Source of the DNA: Phascolarctobacterium sp.
GTDB taxonomy: Bacteria > Bacillota > Negativicutes > Acidaminococcales > Acidaminococcaceae
Length of the DNA stretch: 64,000 nt
Direction of reading: 5' to 3'
NCBI GenBank assembly: GCA_003150755.1
Contig: QAMT01000002.1
Coordinates: 558,001 to 622,000 of the forward strand
Below the pieces are notes generated by a model that was given only the letters and a program-made list of their open reading frames with translations, ran no database searches and was not told the DNA's origin. Position 1 is the stretch's first letter; each line of letters starts with the position of its first letter. Of the stretch, positions 59,227 through 64,000 are shown piece after piece. Both the position numbers and the translations under genes were made by a program.

Positions 59227-61671
59227 GTGGATTTAGAGACAGGAGCAGGCAAAGTCTTACCGGTCTATATCGAAGAAGAAATGCAGAAATCGTATATTGA
59301 TTATGCGATGAGCGTTATTGTGCAAAGGGCGCTGCCTGATGTACGCGACGGTTTAAAGCCTGTACACAGGCGTATTCTTTATGCCATGCAGGAAGCCGGT
59401 ATGGCGTCCAACAAGCCGTATAAAAAATCTGCCCGTATCGTCGGTGAAGTTTTAGGTAAATATCATCCTCACGGTGATACGGCTGTTTATGACGCTATTG
59501 TACGCCTGGCGCAGGATTTTTCTACCCGTTACCTGATGGTTGACGGGCACGGCAACTTTGGCAGTGTGGACGGCGACAGTGCCGCTGCAATGCGTTATAC
59601 CGAAGTGCGCATGACAAAAATTGCCGAAGTTATGCTGGAAGATATCGAAAAAGAAACAGTAGATTTTGTACCGAACTACGATGAATCCTTAAAAGAGCCA
59701 AGCGTGCTTCCTTCCAAAGTACCGGCGCTTTTAATCAACGGCAGTGCCGGTATTGCTGTCGGCATGGCAACCAATATTCCGCCGCATAATTTAGGCGAAG
59801 TTGTAGACGGCCTTGTAATGCTGATTGATAATCCTGACGTTGAAATCCCGCAGCTGATGACGGCTATTAAAGGGCCGGATTTTCCGACCGGTGCAATTAT
59901 CCTTGGCACGGAAGGCATAAAAAATGCTTATAATACCGGCCGCGGCATTGTAAAAATCCGCGCGCGCGCTGAAATTGAACCGATGCAGAAGGGAAAACAC
60001 CGCATTGTAGTCAGCGAAATTCCGTATCAGGTTAATAAAGCACGCCTGATTGAAGGCATCGCCCAGCTTGTTAAAGACGGCGTTATTGAAGGCATTACCG
60101 ATTTGCGCGATGAATCTGACCGCCGCGGCATGCGTGTTGTTATTGAACTTAAAAGCGATGCAGTTCCTGACGTGGTGCTGAACCAGCTTTATAAACATAC
60201 GCAGCTGCAAACCAGTTTTGGCATTATTATGCTGGCATTGGTCAACGGGCATCCGCGTGTGCTTAATTTAAAACAGATTTTGAATTATTATCTTGAGCAC
60301 CAAAAAGATGTTATTACACGCCGTACCCGTTATGAGCTTGGCAAGGCTAAAGAACGCGCCCATATTTTAGAAGGCTTGAAGATTGCGCTTGACCATCTGG
60401 ATGAAGTAATCGCTACCATCCGCAGCAGTGCTAATGCAGATACTGCCAAAACTGCGTTGATGGAAAAATTTGCACTGAGCCAGCGCCAGGCACAGGCTAT
60501 TTTAGATATGCGTTTGCAGCGCCTGACCGGTTTGGAACGTAAAAAGATTGATGACGAATATATAGATGTTTTGGAAACCATTGACTGGCTGGAGAGTGTT
60601 TTGGCAGACGAACATAAGGTTTTAGGTATCATCAAGGAAGATTTGCTGGAAATGAAGAAAAAATTCGGTGACGCACGCCGTACCGAACTTTCTGTTGATT
60701 CTTCCGCTATGGATATTGAAGACCTGATTGCTGAAGAGGATATTGTTATTACCATCAGCCACCAGGGCTATATTAAACGCCAGACGCTGGATAATTTCCG
60801 CAGCCAGAAACGCGGCGGTGTTGGCAAGACAGGCGGCAGCGGCAAGAAAAATGACGATTGTGCCGAGCATTTATTCCTTTCTACCACGCACCATAATATT
60901 TTGTTCTTTACCAATAAAGGCAGGGTTTACCGCCAGAAGGGTTATGAAATTCCGGAGGCAAGCCGCACTGCCAAAGGTACGGCAATTATCAACCTGCTGC
61001 CGATTGAGCAGGGCGAAAAGATAACGGCCGTAATTCCGGTTAAAGAATTTAAAGAAGACCAGTTTATGTTTATGGCGACCAATAAAGGCACTGTTAAAAA
61101 GACTAACCTGAATGATTTTAACAGTGCGCGTAAAGCCGGTTTGATTGCTATGACGCTGGACGAGAATGAAGAACTTATCGGTGTGGAACTGACTGACGGC
61201 AACAGTGAAATTGTACTGGCAACGCGCCGCGGCCTTGCTATCCGCTTTGATGAGCAGGATGTACGCCCTATGGGACGTACAGCACATGGTGTACGCGGCA
61301 TTCAGCTTGGCTTTGACGATGAAGTTGTGGCGATGGACAGCGTAACCAATGAAAACGAAGAAATTTTGACTGCTACCGAAGAAGGCCTTGGCAAACGCAC
61401 GGCTGTAAGCGAATACCGCAAGCAGACCCGCGGCGGTAAAGGCGTTATCAACATTAAGGTAACGGAAAAAACCGGCGCCGTTGTAGGCATGAAGGTTATC
61501 AATCCCGAGCAGGAAATTTTGCTGATTACGGCGGCAGGCATTATTATCCGCATTGATGTTGAAGGTATCAGCCAGTTTGGACGCAATGCGCAGGGCGTTA
61601 AACTGATGACCTTAAACGAAGGCGATAAGGTTGTTTCGCTGGCGGCTGTACAGCATGACGAAGATGAATAA
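59227..61671 (+). CDS. gyrA: DNA gyrase subunit A
   Basis: 814 residues: winged-helix/tower breakage-rejoining domain with catalytic Tyr124 (AAMRYTEVRM), quinolone-region GKYHPHGDTAVYD (Thr85 at E. coli Ser83, Asp89 at Asp87), and a C-terminal beta-pinwheel that contains a GyrA-box-like QKRGGVGKTGG near residue 527 and GYIKRQ, NKGTVKKT, RRGLAIRF, RGGKGVINIK blades. GTG start with GAGGTGA upstream. It ends the origin-proximal operon, with a strong bidirectional terminator. Confidence 0.98.
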   Translation: MDLETGAGKVLPVYIEEEMQKSYIDYAMSVIVQRALPDVRDGLKPVHRRILYAMQEAGMASNKPYKKSARIVGEVLGKYHPHGDTAVYDAIVRLAQDFSTRYLMVDGHGNFGSVDGDSAAAMRYTEVRMTKIAEVMLEDIEKETVDFVPNYDESLKEPSVLPSKVPALLINGSAGIAVGMATNIPPHNLGEVVDGLVMLIDNPDVEIPQLMTAIKGPDFPTGAIILGTEGIKNAYNTGRGIVKIRARAEIEPMQKGKHRIVVSEIPYQVNKARLIEGIAQLVKDGVIEGITDLRDESDRRGMRVVIELKSDAVPDVVLNQLYKHTQLQTSFGIIMLALVNGHPRVLNLKQILNYYLEHQKDVITRRTRYELGKAKERAHILEGLKIALDHLDEVIATIRSSANADTAKTALMEKFALSQRQAQAILDMRLQRLTGLERKKIDDEYIDVLETIDWLESVLADEHKVLGIIKEDLLEMKKKFGDARRTELSVDSSAMDIEDLIAEEDIVITISHQGYIKRQTLDNFRSQKRGGVGKTGGSGKKNDDCAEHLFLSTTHHNILFFTNKGRVYRQKGYEIPEASRTAKGTAIINLLPIEQGEKITAVIPVKEFKEDQFMFMATNKGTVKKTNLNDFNSARKAGLIAMTLDENEELIGVELTDGNSEIVLATRRGLAIRFDEQDVRPMGRTAHGVRGIQLGFDDEVVAMDSVTNENEEILTATEEGLGKRTAVSEYRKQTRGGKGVINIKVTEKTGAVVGMKVINPEQEILLITAAGIIIRIDVEGISQFGRNAQGVKLMTLNEGDKVVSLAAVQHDEDE

Positions 61672-61690
61672 TAAAAATAAAAGCTAATAA

Positions 61691-61727
61691 AAAATCCGTA
61701 CTGAATTATTTTCAGTACGGATTTTGT
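61691..61727. terminator. Bidirectional terminator after gyrA
   Basis: A perfect 15-bp stem, AAAATCCGTACTGAA (61691-61705) and TTCAGTACGGATTTT (61711-61725), 5-base loop, usable by gyrA and by the convergent secreted-protein gene. Confidence 0.9.
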
Positions 61728-61751
61728 TTATTATTTTAGGGTTATCAGTTA

Positions 61752-62324
61752 TTACCAGCCGACGCCGACCCACGGGCCATGGTGATGGTGCCCGCCGATA
61801 CCGATGCCAATGCCGATAGGAATATGCATGCTGCTGCCGTCATCTTCTTCCAGTTTCATAAACCAGAATTTATAAACTGTGCTGCCATCAGGCAGGGCTG
61901 TATTTTCTTCGATGCCGCCTGTAATACGGTAACCGTAATATTTACGCCCGGATTTTTCGCGGCTTTGAATAAATTTGGTAAGATAGTTGTAAATTTCTTC
62001 GTTGTTGGTTAAAAGGTGATTAACCCTTTCAGTTGGAGCTTTTTTGAATAAATCACGGCGTGTATCATCGTCTTTGACGTCAATTTTATAGGCGATGTAT
62101 TTGCCTTCTTCAAGCTCTAAATAGCAGTTGTTGTTAACGCCAGCCTGCAAATCCTGTTGTACATCTTCGGTATCAAGCAGCATTTTGATATCAGCCTGTT
62201 CTTTGGGCTGTTGTTGTTCCTGTGCAGCAGGTGTTTTTGTGTCAGCGGCTTCTTTAGTTTCTTCTGCCATGGCAGTGTTAAAAAGGCACAGTAAAGAAAT
62301 TAAAAGTAAAAGCAGTTTTTTCAT
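61752..62324 (-). CDS. Exported protein with Gly/His-rich C-terminus
   Basis: 190 residues, unrecognised. A signal peptide (MKKLLLLLISLLCLFNTAMA, cleavage near 20) is followed by a Lys/Glu/Ala/Gln-rich low-complexity segment (21-45), a soluble alpha/beta region (YIAYKIDVKDDDTRRDLF, IYNYLTKFIQSREKSGRKYYGYRITGG) and an unusual tail of alternating Gly-Ile, four His and GPWVGVGW. The tail ends in an aromatic residue. It may bind metal or insert into an outer membrane, but this is speculation. It has its own GAAGG ribosome site and no operon partner. Confidence 0.7.
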   Translation of the reverse strand: MKKLLLLLISLLCLFNTAMAEETKEAADTKTPAAQEQQQPKEQADIKMLLDTEDVQQDLQAGVNNNCYLELEEGKYIAYKIDVKDDDTRRDLFKKAPTERVNHLLTNNEEIYNYLTKFIQSREKSGRKYYGYRITGGIEENTALPDGSTVYKFWFMKLEEDDGSSMHIPIGIGIGIGGHHHHGPWVGVGW

Positions 62325-62485
62325 AGGCGCACCTTCTTTCTTAATTTAATTTTAAAATAATGTACTGTAAGTGTCAATTTAAAAAATTATAATAAAAGAT
62401 ATTGATAAACTTAATGAATTATACTATTGACGTAATAGTTTATAATTAAAATTGGTGTTAAAATTTATTTAAGGAAGACGGGATT

Positions 62486-63190
62486 ATGAAAACAAAAAAT
62501 TTACTGTATATCATTATTTTGAATATTATGGGAGCTGCTTTGTTTTTAAGCTGGTATTTGCCTGAAAGTCATGGTTTTTGGTTTGAAATTGATAAAAGCA
62601 TTTTTTATTTTTTCAATAATCTGCTTGTTAAAAATAAAGCGTTTATGTATTTGATAGGTGTAACCAATATGCGTGTTTTTGACTCGGTTGCTTTTTTGTG
62701 CATGGTATTGGTTTTTTATTATTTATACCGTAAACAGGATGCGGCTGGCAGGCGGAGAATTTTCTGTATTGGCTTAACAATGATAATTACCGCTGTACTT
62801 ACCAAGTATTTTATGATGAAGCTGCCTGTTGTAAGAAGTTCTCCGGCGATGTTTTTTGATAATGTGAATCTTGTAAGCGTTTTGACAGGATTACCTGCCA
62901 AAGACAGGGCCGGTGATTGTTTTCCCGGTGACCATGCCGTAATGCTTTTGATTTTCTGTGCTTATACTCTTAAATATTTTTCTAAAAAGATTTTTGCAAT
63001 TGCAGTTTTGATATTTGTTGTTTTTTCGATGCCGAGAATTATGGGCGGCGCACACTGGTTTACCGATATTGCTGTCGGTTCGGTTGCTTCGGCTTTGATT
63101 ATTTTAAGCTGGATTTTATTAACGCCTTTTGCGGATAAGGTTATTGGATTTTTGGAAAAGAGGCTGCCGCTGAGGTATTTTAGTAAATAA
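62486..63190 (+). CDS. PAP2-family membrane phosphatase
   Basis: 234 residues with about six helices and the three-part phosphatase signature: KYFMMKLPVVRSSP (motif 1 Lys/Arg), CFPGDHAVML (motif 2 with catalytic-assist His; PGDH in place of PSGH) and GGAHWFTDIAVGSVAS (motif 3 His and Asp). Members dephosphorylate undecaprenyl pyrophosphate or lipid phosphates, or act on lipid A in diderms. Its substitution PGDH is shared with LpxE/LpxF-like and PgpB-like relatives. No neighbour gives a clue. Confidence 0.85.
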   Translation: MKTKNLLYIIILNIMGAALFLSWYLPESHGFWFEIDKSIFYFFNNLLVKNKAFMYLIGVTNMRVFDSVAFLCMVLVFYYLYRKQDAAGRRRIFCIGLTMIITAVLTKYFMMKLPVVRSSPAMFFDNVNLVSVLTGLPAKDRAGDCFPGDHAVMLLIFCAYTLKYFSKKIFAIAVLIFVVFSMPRIMGGAHWFTDIAVGSVASALIILSWILLTPFADKVIGFLEKRLPLRYFSK

Positions 63191-63282
63191 ATTTCTGAAA
63201 ACTTAAAGCGCAGAATATTCTTTTTTTGTAACAAATGTGTTAAAATTACTTTAAATAGAGATTAAGTTTAGGATGTGACGAA

Positions 63283-64000
63283 ATGGATTTTATCAAAGAG
63301 GCAGATGTTGTCGTTGTTGGCGGCGGCATTGTCGGCTGCGCTATTTTGCGTGAGCTTAGTAAGTATGATTTAAAATGCGTTTTGCTGGAAAAAGAACCGG
63401 ATATAGCCTGCGGCACGACTAAGGCTAACAGCGCTATTTTACATGCCGGTTTTGATGCACCGACCGGCAGCAATAAGGCAATTATGAATGTTTTGGGCAA
63501 CCGTCTTTATCATCAGCTGGAGGATGAGCTCGACCTGGATATTAAGTGGACCGGCTCTTTGGTTGTTGCTACTAATGATGAAGAGGTTGAAACATTAAAA
63601 GAGCTGTTGGAGCGCGGCAAAAACAACGGTGTTGAAGGGCTTGAAATTTTAAGCCGTGATGAAGTTCTTGCAAAAGAGCCTAATCTTACTACCGCTGTTG
63701 CTGCTCTGTGGGCGCCGACTGCCGGTGTTTGCTGGCCGTTTGAAGCTGCTTTGCGTTTTGCTCAGTGCGCTATTCAGAACGGTGCTGAAGTTATCCGCAA
63801 TTGCCGCGTAACCGGTTTTGTTAAAGAAAACGGCAAAATTACCGCTGTTGAAACGAAACTTGGCGTAATCAAAACAAAATGCGTAGTTAACGCAGCCGGT
63901 GTTTATGCTGATGAAATAGCTTATCTTGCCGGTGATAACAGTTTTAAAATCCATCCCCGCAAGGGCGAATATATTTTGTTTGATAAAACTGCCTGCAATG
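63283..64000 (+). CDS. FAD-dependent oxidoreductase, GlpA-type (truncated by window end)
   Basis: 239 residues visible: Rossmann motif ADVVVVGGGIVGCAILRELS, LLEKEPDIACGTTKANSAILHAGFDA, GSLVVATNDEEVETLKELLE, and VVNAAGVYADEIAYLAGD, all typical of the glycerol-3-phosphate dehydrogenase / DAO family, closest to the GlpA-like anaerobic subunit or 2-hydroxyglutarate-type oxidases. The C-terminus lies beyond the edge. ATG at 63283, with AGGATG 11 bases before. Confidence 0.88.
   Translation, partial: MDFIKEADVVVVGGGIVGCAILRELSKYDLKCVLLEKEPDIACGTTKANSAILHAGFDAPTGSNKAIMNVLGNRLYHQLEDELDLDIKWTGSLVVATNDEEVETLKELLERGKNNGVEGLEILSRDEVLAKEPNLTTAVAALWAPTAGVCWPFEAALRFAQCAIQNGAEVIRNCRVTGFVKENGKITAVETKLGVIKTKCVVNAAGVYADEIAYLAGDNSFKIHPRKGEYILFDKTACN

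Noticed and set aside
62403..62446. TTGATA / TATACT / TATAAT boxes before the PAP2 gene
   Set aside because: Spacers are 8-11 bases, too short for a sigma-A promoter in any pairing I tried.
1..64000. CRISPR arrays
   Set aside because: No regularly spaced repeats of 25-40 bases were noticed, and no cas gene is present.

Overview
The window is a chromosomal origin region from a diderm Firmicute. Its core order is that of Firmicutes (rsmG-mnmG-mnmE-jag-yidC-yidD-rnpA-rpmH | dnaA-oriC-dnaN-yaaA-recF-dciA-remB-gyrB-gyrA). It also has an outer-membrane-biogenesis-type AsmA-like protein, a reversed (rubredoxin-first) rubrerythrin, an anaerobic C4-dicarboxylate carrier and flagments of hemagglutinin-type secreted toxins. 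Together these point to an anaerobic, gut-type Negativicute. Acidaminococcaceae/Phascolarctobacterium is my best guess, but it is an inference and not proven.

Layout. 1-2.9 kb: an AT-rich defence-type locus (XRE regulator overlapping a large SNF2 helicase that runs off the left edge), lying directly beyond the 3' end of a tRNA-Arg(CCU). 2.9-7.6 kb: rubrerythrin, a secreted M48 protease coupled to a CoA-transferase, and a ThiW / small membrane protein / zinc-type ArsR operon. 7.7-9.9 kb: an AT-rich pair of unrecognised genes. 9.9-12.2 kb: AsmA-like protein and purC. 12.2-15.7 kb: an IS200-type element, then two orphan toxin-immunity cassettes, one of them frameshifted. 15.7-18.4 kb: a PepSY protein divergent from a two-component system, with paired direct repeats between them. 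18.4-23.5 kb: an iron-type ABC uptake system with two substrate-binding proteins. 23.7-30.2 kb: FkbM methyltransferase, ECF-type S component, DtxR-family regulator, cbiK, dcuC, dipeptidase and flavin reductase. 30.2-32.3 kb: an ISL3 transposase beside a glycine-rich tail-fibre-like gene with a G7 tract. 32.4-37.3 kb: a peptidase, a MATE pump, a YczE-like protein, a FAH-family enzyme and a PHP phosphatase.

37.5-49.96 kb: the left origin arm, all on the minus strand: DUF4446, DUF554, parB, parA (two perfect 16-bp parS sites), YbaK, an FMN dehydrogenase, a zinc-ribbon membrane protein, noc, rsmG, mnmG, mnmE, jag, yidC, yidD, rnpA and rpmH. 50.2-61.7 kb: the right arm, all on the plus strand, from dnaA to gyrA. 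DnaA boxes, a DnaA-trio element and an AT-rich unwinding region lie between dnaA and dnaN. Transcription diverges from oriC, so genes on both arms are co-oriented with replication. 61.7-64 kb: a secreted Gly/His-tailed protein, a PAP2 phosphatase and a truncated FAD oxidoreductase.

The best candidates for undescribed biology are the two-gene AT-rich module at 7745-9871, the tRNA-linked helicase locus at the left edge, and the orphan toxin-immunity cassettes at 13.1-15.4 kb. Starts were re-chosen by ribosome-binding site where the longest frame looked too long. All identities rest on motif recognition, not database searches.
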